Assembly: GCA_019752295.1 (NCBI GenBank)
Contig: JAIEMK010000050.1
Location: forward strand, 78,569 to 142,568
DNA: 64,000 nucleotides
Reading direction: 5' to 3'
From: Chitinophagaceae bacterium
GTDB taxonomy: Bacteria > Bacteroidota > Bacteroidia > Chitinophagales > Chitinophagaceae
Under the pieces are notes generated by a model. It saw only the letters and a list, made by a program, of their open reading frames with translations, was not told where the DNA came from and did not search any database. This document shows, in pieces, positions 42,718 to 52,330 of this stretch (position 1 is its first letter; each line of letters begins with the position of its first letter). Made by a program: the position numbers and the translations under genes.

Positions 42718-43611
42718 CTAAATTTGATTTTTGCTGAGCAGGTCGCCATATAAATGCTGGATCAGGCCATCAACAAGACCGATTTTTGGTACATAAATTT
42801 CATCTGCATCCGACCATCTCATTACATTGATATAAATCTGTAAGGCCGGAACCAACACATCGGCACGGTCTTCCCTTAACTTATAAAAGTTGATTCTGTC
42901 TTCCAGTGAAACGCTTGAAATTTCTTTATAATAATCTTTTAAAAGATCAAGGCTCAAAGGCTTCCCATCTTTTTTCTTACTCAACGAAAATACTTTATTG
43001 ATGTTTCCGCCGGTACCAATTGCAATAATTTTCTTATACCCCTTTGTTTTTAGTTTTATGAAATCCTTTAATTCATTCCACTTGTAGTCGGTAACCATTT
43101 CTTTCAAAAGGCGAATGGTTCCAATATTGAACGACTCTTTAAAAACTAATTTTCCTTCCGCAAAAAAAGTAAGTTCTGTACTACCACCACCCACATCAAT
43201 ATAAAGGTAGCTATGGTCGGTATCCATTTGTTCTGCCACATGGTTTTCGTAAATCAGCGATGCTTCAAAATCTCCGCTGATCACTGCGATATCCAAGCCT
43301 GTTTCCATTTTTATTTTACGGAGAATGTCCTCACTGTTTCTGGCATCGCGCATTGCAGAAGTTGCACAGGCAATGGTATGCGATACACCATAAGCATTGA
43401 TGAGGTGATTATAGGCCTTCATCGTTTGAAGAATCATGCCTCTTTTTTCTTTCGAAATTTCGCCCTTATCAAATACATCAAATCCCAATCTCAAAGGAAC
43501 CCTTACTAAATTTAATTTGTTGAAAATGGGTTTGCCAATCTTATCAATACTTACGTCTGCGATCAGTAATCTTGCTGCGTTACTTCCAATATCAATTGCG
43601 GCTAACCTCAC
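42718..43611 (-). CDS. Ppx/GppA-type exopolyphosphatase
   Basis: A 297-residue protein with a GTG start. It belongs to the ASKHA fold of Ppx/GppA: AAIDIGSNAARLLIADV at the N terminus and YIDVGGGSTELTFF in the middle, both with the phosphate/nucleotide-binding glycine loops. It is shorter than the about 500-residue Ppx of E. coli, lacking the C-terminal HD-like part, as many Bacteroidota versions do. It removes terminal phosphate from polyphosphate or pppGpp. The gene overlaps the ppk1 end by 20 bp, so synthesis and breakdown of polyphosphate are encoded together. Confidence 0.9.
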   Translation of the reverse strand: MRLAAIDIGSNAARLLIADVSIDKIGKPIFNKLNLVRVPLRLGFDVFDKGEISKEKRGMILQTMKAYNHLINAYGVSHTIACATSAMRDARNSEDILRKIKMETGLDIAVISGDFEASLIYENHVAEQMDTDHSYLYIDVGGGSTELTFFAEGKLVFKESFNIGTIRLLKEMVTDYKWNELKDFIKLKTKGYKKIIAIGTGGNINKVFSLSKKKDGKPLSLDLLKDYYKEISSVSLEDRINFYKLREDRADVLVPALQIYINVMRWSDADEIYVPKIGLVDGLIQHLYGDLLSKNQI

Positions 43612-45685
43612 TAGTTCCTATGGTTTTTTTGTTCAGGTAATTAAATGTCTCTATCTGCGATCTAGTCTGCTTTTTACCACGGGAAGGTACATAGTTGTTT
43701 GTTAATTCATTATTCAACACCCTGGCTTTTACATTGTCTCTTAATTGAATGTGGATAATATCCTTCAATTCCTGTTTTAACGCAGGGTTCGTAATCGGAA
43801 TGGCCGCTTCCACCCTGTGATCGAGGTTTCTTACCATCCAGTCGGCACTGGAAATATAAATTTTCTCGTTCCCCGAATTATGAAAGATCAAAACCCTTGC
43901 GTGTTCCAGATATTCATCAACGATACTAATTGCGATGGGAGGCACTTTAAATTTTTTGTTCTCAATCATTGCACAAAAAATTCCTCTGACAATCATTTTA
44001 ATCTCTACACCGGCAATAGCGGCTTCATAAATTTTATGAATCAGTTGAATATCGCTGAGCGAGTTTACTTTTAAAATAATCCTTGCTTCTTTTCCCGATT
44101 TGGCTGCTTTAATTTCTTTGTTGATGAGGGCAATTAACTCGTTGCGCATATTATTGGGACAAACCATCAATGTTTTGCAAGCTTGCAGAGGCAGGGTTCC
44201 CGTTTTCCAGTTTTCGAGATAACGAAATATTCGATTGATATCAGCCATCACATTCCTGTTGCTGGTGAGCAAGCAATGATCGCTATAAACCTTTGATGTA
44301 CTTTCGTTCAGATTGCCTGTACTTACAAATCCATACTGTATTGTTTTTGAACCACTCCTTTTTTTGATGATACAAAGTTTTGCGTGAATCTTTATTTTCG
44401 GAACACCCAATAAAACTTTGATACCTTCTTCTTCCAAAATTTTTTTCCATTCCAGATTTGCTTCTTCATCAAATCTTGCCTTTAATTCCAGCATTACTAC
44501 TACCTGCTTTCCGTTGCGGGCTGCATTAATCAAGGCGTTAATAATTTTGGAACTCGATGCAAGTCGATAAGCAGTGATCTTAATAGAATTTACATCCGGA
44601 TCCATTGCGGCTTCTCTCAACAAGTCGATCAATGCATTGAAAGAATGGTATGGAAAGTTGAGGAGTAAATCTTTTTTCAGAATCACATCAGTTACCCGCA
44701 TGGTGCCCATCAGATCGGGGTGTGTAAAGGAAGGACGTCGTGGATTTTTTTGCTTAAAAACATCTGGGAAGTCCATGAAGTGCCTGAAATTGTGAATTCT
44801 ACCTCCCGGAATAATATTACTTTTTCTATTCAAACTCAACCTTCTGATCAGGTATTCGAGTAAGCCCGCATCCATTTCTTTATCATAAACAAAACGCACT
44901 GGCTTTCCCTTTCTTCTGTTCTTCAATCCCTTTTCAATCTTCTCCACAAAAGTGGTACTTACATCACTATCCAAATCAATCTCGGCGTCTTTTGTAACTT
45001 TAAAAAGGTGCGATTTAAATTCATCGAATTCGAAATAAGAAAAGATATAGGGTAGGTTGAAGCGAATTACATCTTCCAGCAAAATGATATGCGTTTCGCC
45101 TGTTTTAGAAGGCAGTATCACAAAGCGCCCGATTGCTTTTGCCGGCACTTCGATGAGTGAATATTTCTGGCGGTATGCCGTATTTCTTTTCGATAATACC
45201 ACGCCAAGATAAATGCTTTTATCCCTCAAATAAGGGAGCTGAGGCAAACTCTCAATCATCAATGGAATAATATTGGAGCGCACTTCTTCGTCGAAGAATT
45301 TTTTTACAAACACCTGTTGCTCTTTAGTAAGATGCTTTTCGTCGACCAGAAATATTTTTTCTCTTTTCAGCTCTTTTAAAATGCCTTCCCAGATTCTGTT
45401 GAATTCGTTTTGCTGTTGCAATACGATTGTTTGAATATCATCCAGAATGGTTTGTGGGTCTTCTTCCAAATGCATATTGAGCTTTTTACGCCTCTCTGCA
45501 AATTCAATCATCCTTTTTAGTGTGGCTACCCGCACCCTGAAAAACTCATCGCTATTATTCGAAAAAATACCCAGAAAGCGAATCCTCGCTTTTAGTGGAA
45601 CGGTAGGGTCGTTGGCTTCCTGTAATACCCGGGCATTAAAGCTTAACCAGCTAATATCTCTCTGGATGAATTGTTTTTTTGCCAT
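43592..45685 (-). CDS. ppk1: Polyphosphate kinase 1
   Basis: A 697-residue protein of normal length. It transfers the gamma-phosphate of ATP to growing polyphosphate chains. N-terminal DISWLSFNARVLQEA, the phospholipase-D-like catalytic region with IHAKLCIIKKR (the autophosphorylated His) and the second His region EHARVLIFHNSGNEKIYISSADWMVRNLDHRVEAAIP are visible. The frame overlaps the following ppx frame by 20 bp. It lies 65 bp downstream of the heptose adenylyltransferase gene in the same run. Confidence 0.96.
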   Translation of the reverse strand: MAKKQFIQRDISWLSFNARVLQEANDPTVPLKARIRFLGIFSNNSDEFFRVRVATLKRMIEFAERRKKLNMHLEEDPQTILDDIQTIVLQQQNEFNRIWEGILKELKREKIFLVDEKHLTKEQQVFVKKFFDEEVRSNIIPLMIESLPQLPYLRDKSIYLGVVLSKRNTAYRQKYSLIEVPAKAIGRFVILPSKTGETHIILLEDVIRFNLPYIFSYFEFDEFKSHLFKVTKDAEIDLDSDVSTTFVEKIEKGLKNRRKGKPVRFVYDKEMDAGLLEYLIRRLSLNRKSNIIPGGRIHNFRHFMDFPDVFKQKNPRRPSFTHPDLMGTMRVTDVILKKDLLLNFPYHSFNALIDLLREAAMDPDVNSIKITAYRLASSSKIINALINAARNGKQVVVMLELKARFDEEANLEWKKILEEEGIKVLLGVPKIKIHAKLCIIKKRSGSKTIQYGFVSTGNLNESTSKVYSDHCLLTSNRNVMADINRIFRYLENWKTGTLPLQACKTLMVCPNNMRNELIALINKEIKAAKSGKEARIILKVNSLSDIQLIHKIYEAAIAGVEIKMIVRGIFCAMIENKKFKVPPIAISIVDEYLEHARVLIFHNSGNEKIYISSADWMVRNLDHRVEAAIPITNPALKQELKDIIHIQLRDNVKARVLNNELTNNYVPSRGKKQTRSQIETFNYLNKKTIGTSEVSRN

Positions 45686-45750
45686 ATAATTTCAAGAAAT
45701 AAATGAAAGTTAAAAACTGATTATTGCAATTTATCTTTTGCAGCGCGATA

Positions 45751-46248
45751 TTAAGAATAAGATGCTTTGATCTGTTGAATAATTCCCGAAGTTGAAAAGC
45801 CTTCTATGATTGGGTTAATGACCACTTTCCCGCCATTTTCAATTACTTCTTTTGAACCTACAATCTGTTCTATCGTATAGTCGCCCCCCTTTACCAGAAA
45901 GTCGGGTAACAATGTTTTGATAAGTTCTAAAGGGGTATCTTCTTCAAATAATACAACCGCATCAACAATGGCCAGGCTAGCCAGAATGAGCGCCCTGCTC
46001 TGCTCGTGATTAATGGGGCGTTCATCTCCCTTTAACCTTTTTACACTGGCGTCGCTATTGATACCCACAATCAAAAAGTCTGCTTCTTTAGCTGCTTCAG
46101 ACAAGGAAAAAATATGCCCTTCGTGCAAAATGTCGAAACAGCCATTTGTAAATGCTACTGTTTTGCCCGTAGCTCTCCATCCGGCAACTTTAGCTGCCAA
46201 CGTTTTTAAATCCGATATTTTTCGGGGAATACTGTCAACTGCCCTCAT
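45751..46248 (-). CDS. rfaE2: D-glycero-beta-D-manno-heptose 1-phosphate adenylyltransferase (HldE C domain only)
   Basis: A 165-residue protein with the nucleotidyltransferase signature FTNGCFDILHEGHIFSL, then GINSDASVKRLKGDERPI and the ending GGKVVINPIIEGFSTSGIIQQI. It equals the C-terminal domain of HldE as a separate protein. It makes ADP-heptose for the lipopolysaccharide inner core. The kinase half (rfaE1) is not in the window. The start overlaps the end of the upstream membrane protein gene by 14 bp. Confidence 0.92.
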   Translation of the reverse strand: MRAVDSIPRKISDLKTLAAKVAGWRATGKTVAFTNGCFDILHEGHIFSLSEAAKEADFLIVGINSDASVKRLKGDERPINHEQSRALILASLAIVDAVVLFEEDTPLELIKTLLPDFLVKGGDYTIEQIVGSKEVIENGGKVVINPIIEGFSTSGIIQQIKASYS

Positions 46249-47248
46249 GTTTATTTTGTTTATTGTAAATGGGTAAAAGTATTACAGATAAAACACCCAC
46301 TAATAATATAATGATGAATTGAGCAAACCATTGCAAAGTACCATTGGCAAACCCTATTTCAAAAGGGATATCACTTTTTTCCAAAACCTTCGCCATAAAA
46401 AAAGCATAAGCGCCAATTCCTCCGGGGGTAATAATCATTCCGATGCTTGCAAATGCTAATGCCGAAATGGCGTGTTGTATCCCCAGCGATGCCGTGCCTA
46501 CTGTGGCGTATAAGCCCACCCAGGTTCCCAAAATATAAAGCGACCAGATTGCGACGCTGTAAAAAATGAAGAGCCTTTTTTGTTGCAGTTTGTTTACACT
46601 GCTCAATCCTTCCCAGATACCCCTTAATATTTTTTTGAAAAGAATTACAATCTGTAAGTGCGCAAATTGTTTGAACCAGATTTTTAATGCGGCAAAGCAA
46701 AATAATAATACGCCCAATACGATCAGTACTTTGGTAGTAGAAAAATGTCCGCCCTTATTTTGAAACAGGTCTTTGAATAATTGAATCCCATATTCTCCAA
46801 CCACATCAAATTGCAATAAAAATGCGAGTACAAATACTAAACCCAACGAGATTACATCAAATGCTCTTTCGGCAACGATGGTGCCGACCAGTTTTTCTGC
46901 AGGCACTTTTTCATATTTGGCAAGTATGGTACATTTTAAAACTTCTCCTAAACGCGGAACGGCCAGATTGGCCAGATACCCAATCATCACAGCAAAAAAA
47001 CTGTTAACAATAGAAGGGTTATAACCCATGGGCTTTATCAGTATCCTCCATCGTAAAGCCCTTAAAATATGGCTAAGGCTCAAAATAAGAAAAACGGGCG
47101 CGATCAAAATATACCTCGCATTTCTTAGCGAATCCTTAAACTCGCCCCATTTATCTTTCGGTATTTGATGTAAACTCCACCAAACCAGAAAAACGCCAAT
47201 TCCTAAGAAGAATAAATATTTAACTATCGCAACAAGCCTTTTTTTCAT
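46235..47248 (-). CDS. Lysylphosphatidylglycerol synthase-type membrane protein (UPF0104)
   Basis: A 337-residue protein with about eight membrane segments. It resembles the transmembrane part of lysylphosphatidylglycerol synthases and the UPF0104 group: RALRWRILIKPMGYNPS, GYLANLAVPRLGEVLKCTIL, VAERAFDVISLG and the C-terminal GGIGAYAFFMAKVL. The soluble aminoacyl-transferase domain is absent, so it is not expected to be a complete synthase. A flippase or lipid-translocation role is plausible. It lies between panD and the heptose adenylyltransferase gene, suggesting an envelope function. Confidence 0.85.
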   Translation of the reverse strand: MKKRLVAIVKYLFFLGIGVFLVWWSLHQIPKDKWGEFKDSLRNARYILIAPVFLILSLSHILRALRWRILIKPMGYNPSIVNSFFAVMIGYLANLAVPRLGEVLKCTILAKYEKVPAEKLVGTIVAERAFDVISLGLVFVLAFLLQFDVVGEYGIQLFKDLFQNKGGHFSTTKVLIVLGVLLFCFAALKIWFKQFAHLQIVILFKKILRGIWEGLSSVNKLQQKRLFIFYSVAIWSLYILGTWVGLYATVGTASLGIQHAISALAFASIGMIITPGGIGAYAFFMAKVLEKSDIPFEIGFANGTLQWFAQFIIILLVGVLSVILLPIYNKQNKHEGS

Positions 47249-47287
47249 GGGAGTTTATTCTCCGGCAAGTTAAGAAAGCTATTTTAA

Positions 47288-47635
47288 TTAAAGGTTATTT
47301 CCTTCTTTTGGAAAAACAATCCAGGGCTTAAATGTTTTTGCTTTTTCAAAGTCCATCATGGCATACGATAAAATTACAACAAGGTCGCCAACAGCCCCTT
47401 TTCTGGCAGCAGGCCCGTTTAAACAAACCACACCACTTCCTCTTTTACCTTTAATTAGATAGGTCTCCAGTCGCTCCCCATTATTCACATTCACTACCTG
47501 TATTTTTTCGTGTTCAATAAAATTAGCGGCATCCATCAGGTCTTCATCCAATGTTAAGCTACCAACATAATGAAGATTGGCTTCTGTAATCGTTGCCCGG
47601 TGAATCTTTGATTTAAGTACTTCGATTTGCATCAT
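47288..47635 (-). CDS. panD: Aspartate 1-decarboxylase proenzyme
   Basis: A 115-residue protein. It makes beta-alanine for pantothenate and is a pyruvoyl enzyme that cleaves itself between Gly and Ser; the site is visible as HYVGS (G25/S26 counting from the first ATG, G24/S25 from the second). Also visible: [30 protein letters not shown] and [19 protein letters not shown]. The second ATG (47632) gives the usual G24/S25 numbering, so it may be the true start. It lies 50 bp after panC. Confidence 0.95.
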   Translation of the reverse strand: MMQIEVLKSKIHRATITEANLHYVGSLTLDEDLMDAANFIEHEKIQVVNVNNGERLETYLIKGKRGSGVVCLNGPAARKGAVGDLVVILSYAMMDFEKAKTFKPWIVFPKEGNNL

Positions 47636-47685
47636 TTTGCGAAACTAATAAGTTATCTTCTAGTAAACTGTTAATGACTTGAATT

Positions 47686-48534
47686 TTATGAAAGCGATAA
47701 GTTGTCAATCAATCTTACTCCATCTATAAATGCGGCTACTAAAACCAAAGTCGATGTATCTGCCTCCCATTGAGTAATTGCTGTTAAATCTGCTTTTCGA
47801 ACAATTGCGATATAATCAATTTTGTCAAACCCCGCTTGTTCTATTTGCTTGCCTGCATCGTCGATAAGTGCTTTAACAGATTTCTTTCCCCAATTGTTTT
47901 TAATATACATCAACGCCTCAAAAATTGCCCCGGCCTTTTGTCTGGAAGCCTCCGATAGTCGCAGGTTCCTGCTGCTCATGGCCAAACCATTTAGCTCCCT
48001 TTTTGTAGCAACGGTTACCATTTCGATGCTGGGATGGTGCCCTTCCATCATTTTCTGAACAACCAAGCACTGCTGAAAATCTTTCTGACCCAGATAAATC
48101 CGGTTGGGTTGGATGATCTGTAATAACCGATCAACCACCTGACAAACACCCTGAAAATGCCCCGGCCTAAATTGACCCTCCAACACGGTTTCTAATTGGC
48201 CCAAATCATATTGTGCGGATGAGCCAACACCAGTTGGGTAGACCTCTAACACATTAGGTAAAAACAAAATGTTGCAACCTGATCTTTCTAAAAGAAGGAT
48301 ATCCTTTTCAATGCTGATGGGATATTTTTCGAAATCAGAAGGGTCGTTGAACTGGGTAGGATTTACAAATATGCTGCAAATGGTTATCCCATTCTGTTGC
48401 AAACTATTGCTAATTAAGGTCATATGCCCATCGTGTAAGGCCCCCATGGTTGGCACAAATCCCAGTTTTTTGCCCTGAGCCCGAAAACGGGCAGTTAGAT
48501 GGTAAATCTCAATGGCAGTTTTAATCAGAATCAT
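47686..48534 (-). CDS. panC: Pantothenate synthetase (pantoate--beta-alanine ligase)
   Basis: A 282-residue protein of normal length. It condenses pantoate and beta-alanine with ATP. Signatures: FVPTMGALHDGHMTLI near residue 27, FVNPTQFNDPSDFEKYP, PGHFQGVCQVVDRLLQIIQPNRIYLGQKDFQQ and MSSRNLRLS. It heads the minus-strand run panC-panD-membrane protein-heptose-ppk1-ppx-panB. A TAACTTTG box lies 19 bp upstream of its ATG and is divergent from the GT5 gene. Confidence 0.96.
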   Translation of the reverse strand: MILIKTAIEIYHLTARFRAQGKKLGFVPTMGALHDGHMTLISNSLQQNGITICSIFVNPTQFNDPSDFEKYPISIEKDILLLERSGCNILFLPNVLEVYPTGVGSSAQYDLGQLETVLEGQFRPGHFQGVCQVVDRLLQIIQPNRIYLGQKDFQQCLVVQKMMEGHHPSIEMVTVATKRELNGLAMSSRNLRLSEASRQKAGAIFEALMYIKNNWGKKSVKALIDDAGKQIEQAGFDKIDYIAIVRKADLTAITQWEADTSTLVLVAAFIDGVRLIDNLSLS

Positions 48535-48553
48535 ATTAGCTGGTTAAGGGCGC

Positions 48554-48561
48554 CAAAGTTA
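48554..48561 (-). promoter_or_regulatory. -7 promoter box TAACTTTG of the panC run
   Basis: Exact TAnnTTTG match on the minus strand in the panC/GT5 divergent gap. A leader of about 13 nt is predicted for the long panC-panB transcript. Confidence 0.5.
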
Positions 48562-48588
48562 AGCTGTTCAGGTTACAGGTATTTTTTG

Positions 48589-48596
48589 TAACTTTG
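48589..48596 (+). promoter_or_regulatory. -7 promoter box TAACTTTG of the GT5 gene
   Basis: Exact TAnnTTTG match, 35 bp before the ATG at 48632, divergent from the panC box. Confidence 0.5.
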
Positions 48597-48631
48597 CAAA
48601 CTATTTTCAAGTTTCCTAAAATGGCGTGATA

Positions 48632-49450
48632 ATGTCAACAAAGAAAAGAATTTTATTCATAGCCACAGAAATGTCACCTTACCTGGAGCTGACAGAGTTT
48701 GCAGAAGTGATCAATAAATTGGCTATCAGGAGTAATGATACAGGATTGGAAGTGCGTTGTATCATGCCCAGATTTGGTGTAATTAATGAGCGAAGACATC
48801 GCTTACACGAGGTTGTTCGACTTTCAGGTATTAATGTTTCTGTAGACAATGATGACTATCCATTACAAATCAAAGTTGCTTCATTACCCAATGCGCGCTT
48901 GCAGGTTTATTTTTTAGAGAACGAAGATTTCTTTAAACGCAAACAAATATTTCACGACGAATCTGAGACTTGGTTCGATGATAATGCATTAAGAACCATC
49001 TTCTTTTGTAAGGGCGCGCTCGAAACCGTAAAGAAATTTGGTTGGCCTCCCGACATTATTCATTGCAGTGGCTGGATGACCGGATTAATACCGGCTTATA
49101 TCAAAACTGCTTATAAAAAAGAACCTGTTTTTGGGAATAGTAAAGTGGTATTTACCGTTGGGCAAAATACATTTACAGAAGATTTCGGGGCCGACTTTAT
49201 TAAGAAGGCATTGATCAACGCCAATATAAAGGACAAAGATCTAGAGAGCTTCAAAGAAAACAATAATACCGCCATGTTCAAGGGCGGTGCAACCTATGCG
49301 GATGCGATTACTTTTGGCTCAGATACGATCGAAAAGAAACTGACCGATGAGTTTTCAAAAGTAAAGGGTAAGAAAACGGTTCCATTCAAAGGATGGGATT
49401 CTGATTTAACAGAGTATTTAGAATTGTACAACGACCTTGCGGGCAAGTAA
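48632..49450 (+). CDS. GT5-only glycogen/starch synthase-like protein, probable pseudoenzyme
   Basis: A 272-residue protein from the ATG at 48632 (a GTG 6 bp upstream is less likely). It resembles the N-terminal GT5 half of glycogen synthase (RILFIATEMSPY, PDIIHCSGWMTGLIPAYIKTAY, KVVFTVGQNTF, ADAITFGSDTIEKKL). The C-terminal GT1 half, which holds much of the ADP-glucose site, is missing. The K-x-G-G-L substrate motif normally after the first strand is replaced by ELTEFAEV. It is therefore unlikely to be a synthase. Such short GT5 proteins are conserved in Bacteroidota next to panC and DUF4270, as here. A regulatory or binding role is inference. Confidence 0.8.
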   Translation: MSTKKRILFIATEMSPYLELTEFAEVINKLAIRSNDTGLEVRCIMPRFGVINERRHRLHEVVRLSGINVSVDNDDYPLQIKVASLPNARLQVYFLENEDFFKRKQIFHDESETWFDDNALRTIFFCKGALETVKKFGWPPDIIHCSGWMTGLIPAYIKTAYKKEPVFGNSKVVFTVGQNTFTEDFGADFIKKALINANIKDKDLESFKENNNTAMFKGGATYADAITFGSDTIEKKLTDEFSKVKGKKTVPFKGWDSDLTEYLELYNDLAGK

Positions 49451-49460
49451 TTTTTAACTA

Positions 49461-50939
49461 ATGGATTCATTTTTTACTATGCGTAGGCTATTGGTATGTG
49501 GTTTTGTTTTTGTGTTTATTTTTTCGGGCTGTACGCGTATTTCCAGTACAGATGTGGGAAGTGGATTAATTCCCCCGATTGATGGAGTAACAACTTTAGA
49601 CACCACATTTAATATCCTTACAGATACTTATGATGATTTAGATAGTGTTCGGGTTTTTAAAACCGACAACCATGTGCTGGGTATCATTAATAACGATCCT
49701 ATTTTCGGTAAAACCAATGCCTCTCTATATTTTGAAGTTGCTGCAAACAACTATCCATTTTTGATGCAGGGTATAAAAGACAGTATTATAGTTGATTCTG
49801 CTGTGCTGGTATTGAGTTACAAAAGTGCTTTCGGTGACTCCATGCAACCATTAAAATTGAACGTGTACGAGATCAATAGCCAACTGGAGCAATTCCGCGA
49901 TTACGCTGTTAATTATCCAAATGCATTCCCCATTTCCTATAATCCTTCAGCACTGGGACCCTCTGTAAACGTAGATATTAGAAGACTGGGAGATTCTGTA
50001 ATCAATCGCTTCGAGGCCGCAAAAAATCAAATCCGTATAAAACTGAACAAAAGTTTTGCAACCAGAATGATTTTGGGTTATGATACTACCACTGCTTATA
50101 AAAACGATTCTACATTCAGAACCTATTTAAAGGGTTTTGCGGTTATTGCAGATCCATCTACTCCGGCGAATGCATTATTGAATATTAATTTAACCGACAC
50201 CAATACCAAATTGGCACTTTATTATAGTACGGCGAATACTGCTTCTACCACCAGAGATACGGTTGTTACAAATTTTAGATTTAATGCCAATACATCGGGA
50301 CACGCCAATTTCATAACCAGAAACAGAACAGGCGCCGAAATAACACAACATCTTTCTGCTGTTCCCAAATCCGACTCGTTGGTGTATGTTCAAACATCTC
50401 CCGGAACAGGAGTGCGCATTAGAGTACCCGGCTTACAAAGTTTGAGTAATAGAATTATTCATCGGGCTGAGCTGGTAATAGAACAGGTTCCCGATGATAA
50501 CCATCTCGATATTGATGCAGCAATGAATCCACCGCGTTATTTACTGCTAAGTATTTATGATAGCCTTTATCACCGCAAAAAAAGTATACCCAACTCTTTT
50601 GCAATCACTACCAGCGGACCAAATACTTCTGAAATAGGCGGATACCTTACTTTTAAAACAACACAGGGCTACAATCAGGTGGCAGCATATACTTTTAACC
50701 TTGCACGATTTGTTCAGGGCATTGCTACCCGAAACGACACCGCTTTTAATATGATACTCACAGCACCTTCTAACGATAGCATTTATTATTCTGCTCCTTA
50801 TCCCAATCAGGCTACTCAGCAGATCTATAATTTAACACCGGGCTATTCAAATAACATAGCAAATGGCAGGGTTCGTTTGGGAGGAGGAACGCATACAAGA
50901 TTTAGAATGCGTTTGCGTGTGATATATTCAAAAATTTAA
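49461..50939 (+). CDS. DUF4270 lipoprotein
   Basis: A 492-residue protein with a lipoprotein signal (VFIFSGC) after a short N-terminal extension. The start of the domain, SSTDVGSGLIPPIDGVTTLDTTFN and HVLGIINNDPIFGKTNASLYFEV, is typical of DUF4270. The rest is beta-rich with many S/T/N residues, and the C-terminal end reads LGGGTHTRFRMRLRVIYSKI. Function unknown. It may be surface exposed. It begins 10 bp after the GT5-like gene and is certainly in the same unit, as in many Bacteroidota. Confidence 0.9.
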   Translation: MDSFFTMRRLLVCGFVFVFIFSGCTRISSTDVGSGLIPPIDGVTTLDTTFNILTDTYDDLDSVRVFKTDNHVLGIINNDPIFGKTNASLYFEVAANNYPFLMQGIKDSIIVDSAVLVLSYKSAFGDSMQPLKLNVYEINSQLEQFRDYAVNYPNAFPISYNPSALGPSVNVDIRRLGDSVINRFEAAKNQIRIKLNKSFATRMILGYDTTTAYKNDSTFRTYLKGFAVIADPSTPANALLNINLTDTNTKLALYYSTANTASTTRDTVVTNFRFNANTSGHANFITRNRTGAEITQHLSAVPKSDSLVYVQTSPGTGVRIRVPGLQSLSNRIIHRAELVIEQVPDDNHLDIDAAMNPPRYLLLSIYDSLYHRKKSIPNSFAITTSGPNTSEIGGYLTFKTTQGYNQVAAYTFNLARFVQGIATRNDTAFNMILTAPSNDSIYYSAPYPNQATQQIYNLTPGYSNNIANGRVRLGGGTHTRFRMRLRVIYSKI

Positions 50940-50987
50940 TGCATTTTTGCCGCGATATATTTATCATCATCATTATTAAAATACGTT

Positions 50988-52238
50988 ATGCCTTATTTGT
51001 TTACTTCCGAGAGTGTATCAGAAGGACATCCTGATAAAGTAGCCGATCAGATATCCGATGCTTTAATTGACAATTTTCTGGCTTTTGATAAAGAGTCGAA
51101 AGTGGCTTGTGAAACATTGGTTACCACCGGTCAGGTAGTATTGGCTGGAGAAGTAAAATCAAAAGCATATTTAGATGTACAAGAAATTGCCCGTGGTGTA
51201 ATTCGCAAGATTGGTTATACCAAGAGCGAATACATGTTCGAAGCAAATAGCTGTGGTATTTTATCTGCCATTCACGAGCAGAGTGCTGATATCAATCAGG
51301 GTGTAGACAAAAAGAAAAAAGAAGATCAGGGAGCAGGCGATCAGGGAATGATGTTTGGTTATGCAACCAACGAAACCGAAGACTATATGCCATTGGCATT
51401 GGACCTGGCTCATAAGATTTTAATTGAACTTGCCGCACTTCGCCGCGAGAACAAAGCCATTCAGTACTTACGTCCCGATGCAAAGAGCCAGGTTACACTG
51501 GAATACGACGACAATAATGTACCGGTAAGAATCGATGCAATTGTAGTATCCACCCAACACGATGACTTCGACAACGAATCTAAAATGTTGGCGAAGATTA
51601 AAGACGATATCATCAATATTCTGATTCCAAGGGTTAAGAAGAAATACAAGAAATACGCGAAACTGTTTAACGCAGATATCAAATACCATATCAACCCAAC
51701 CGGTAAGTTTGTTATTGGAGGTCCACATGGCGACACGGGTTTAACAGGTCGCAAGATCATCGTAGATACCTATGGTGGCAAGGGAGCACACGGCGGTGGT
51801 GCATTCAGCGGTAAAGACCCTAGTAAGGTAGACCGTTCTGCAGCTTATGCAACACGTCATATTGCAAAGAATCTGGTAGCAGCGGGTGTAGCAGACGAAG
51901 TGTTGGTACAAGTATCGTATGCCATTGGGGTTGCAAAACCAACGAGCATTAATGTAAATACTTTTGGAACTGCAAAAGTGGAATTAACCGACGGACAGAT
52001 CGGCAAGATTGTTCAGGGAATCTTCGATATGCGTCCTTACTTTATTGAACAGCGTTTGAAGTTGAGAACGCCGATGTATAGCGAAACAGCAGCATACGGA
52101 CATATGGGCCGTAAAAACGAAGTGGTGTACAAGACTTTCAAAGATCCTTCAGGAAAAGAGAAGATTGTGAAAGTGGAATTGTTTACCTGGGAGAAATTGG
52201 ATTATGTACGAAAAGTGAAAACTGCATTCGGAATTTAA
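50988..52238 (+). CDS. metK: S-adenosylmethionine synthase
   Basis: A 416-residue protein of normal length. It makes SAM from methionine and ATP. Visible: [75 protein letters not shown] and [22 protein letters not shown]. With ahcY (25266) it covers SAM supply and SAH clearance in this window. It starts 48 bp after DUF4270. A strong terminator follows it. No SAM riboswitch fits in the 48-bp gap. Confidence 0.98.
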   Translation: MPYLFTSESVSEGHPDKVADQISDALIDNFLAFDKESKVACETLVTTGQVVLAGEVKSKAYLDVQEIARGVIRKIGYTKSEYMFEANSCGILSAIHEQSADINQGVDKKKKEDQGAGDQGMMFGYATNETEDYMPLALDLAHKILIELAALRRENKAIQYLRPDAKSQVTLEYDDNNVPVRIDAIVVSTQHDDFDNESKMLAKIKDDIINILIPRVKKKYKKYAKLFNADIKYHINPTGKFVIGGPHGDTGLTGRKIIVDTYGGKGAHGGGAFSGKDPSKVDRSAAYATRHIAKNLVAAGVADEVLVQVSYAIGVAKPTSINVNTFGTAKVELTDGQIGKIVQGIFDMRPYFIEQRLKLRTPMYSETAAYGHMGRKNEVVYKTFKDPSGKEKIVKVELFTWEKLDYVRKVKTAFGI

Positions 52239-52255
52239 TAGACTTTTAAAGAAAA

Positions 52256-52295
52256 TAAAAAAACCTCCGCAATTTGAGTGGAGGTTTTTTATTTT
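52256..52295 (+). terminator. Intrinsic terminator of metK
   Basis: AAAAACCTCC pairs with GGAGGTTTTT around an 11-base loop, followed by a T run. It separates metK from the module-controlled membrane protein gene. Confidence 0.85.
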
Positions 52296-52330
52296 CAGGG
52301 TATCAAATCTATCAGGATAATCCTTGCATA

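Noticed and set aside
42718..43611. Truncated ppx gene
   Set aside because: About 300 residues is usual for Ppx/GppA members in Bacteroidota; both active-site loops are present and no frameshift is visible.
50940..50987. SAM riboswitch before metK
   Set aside because: Only 48 bp of A/T-rich sequence; too short for an aptamer.
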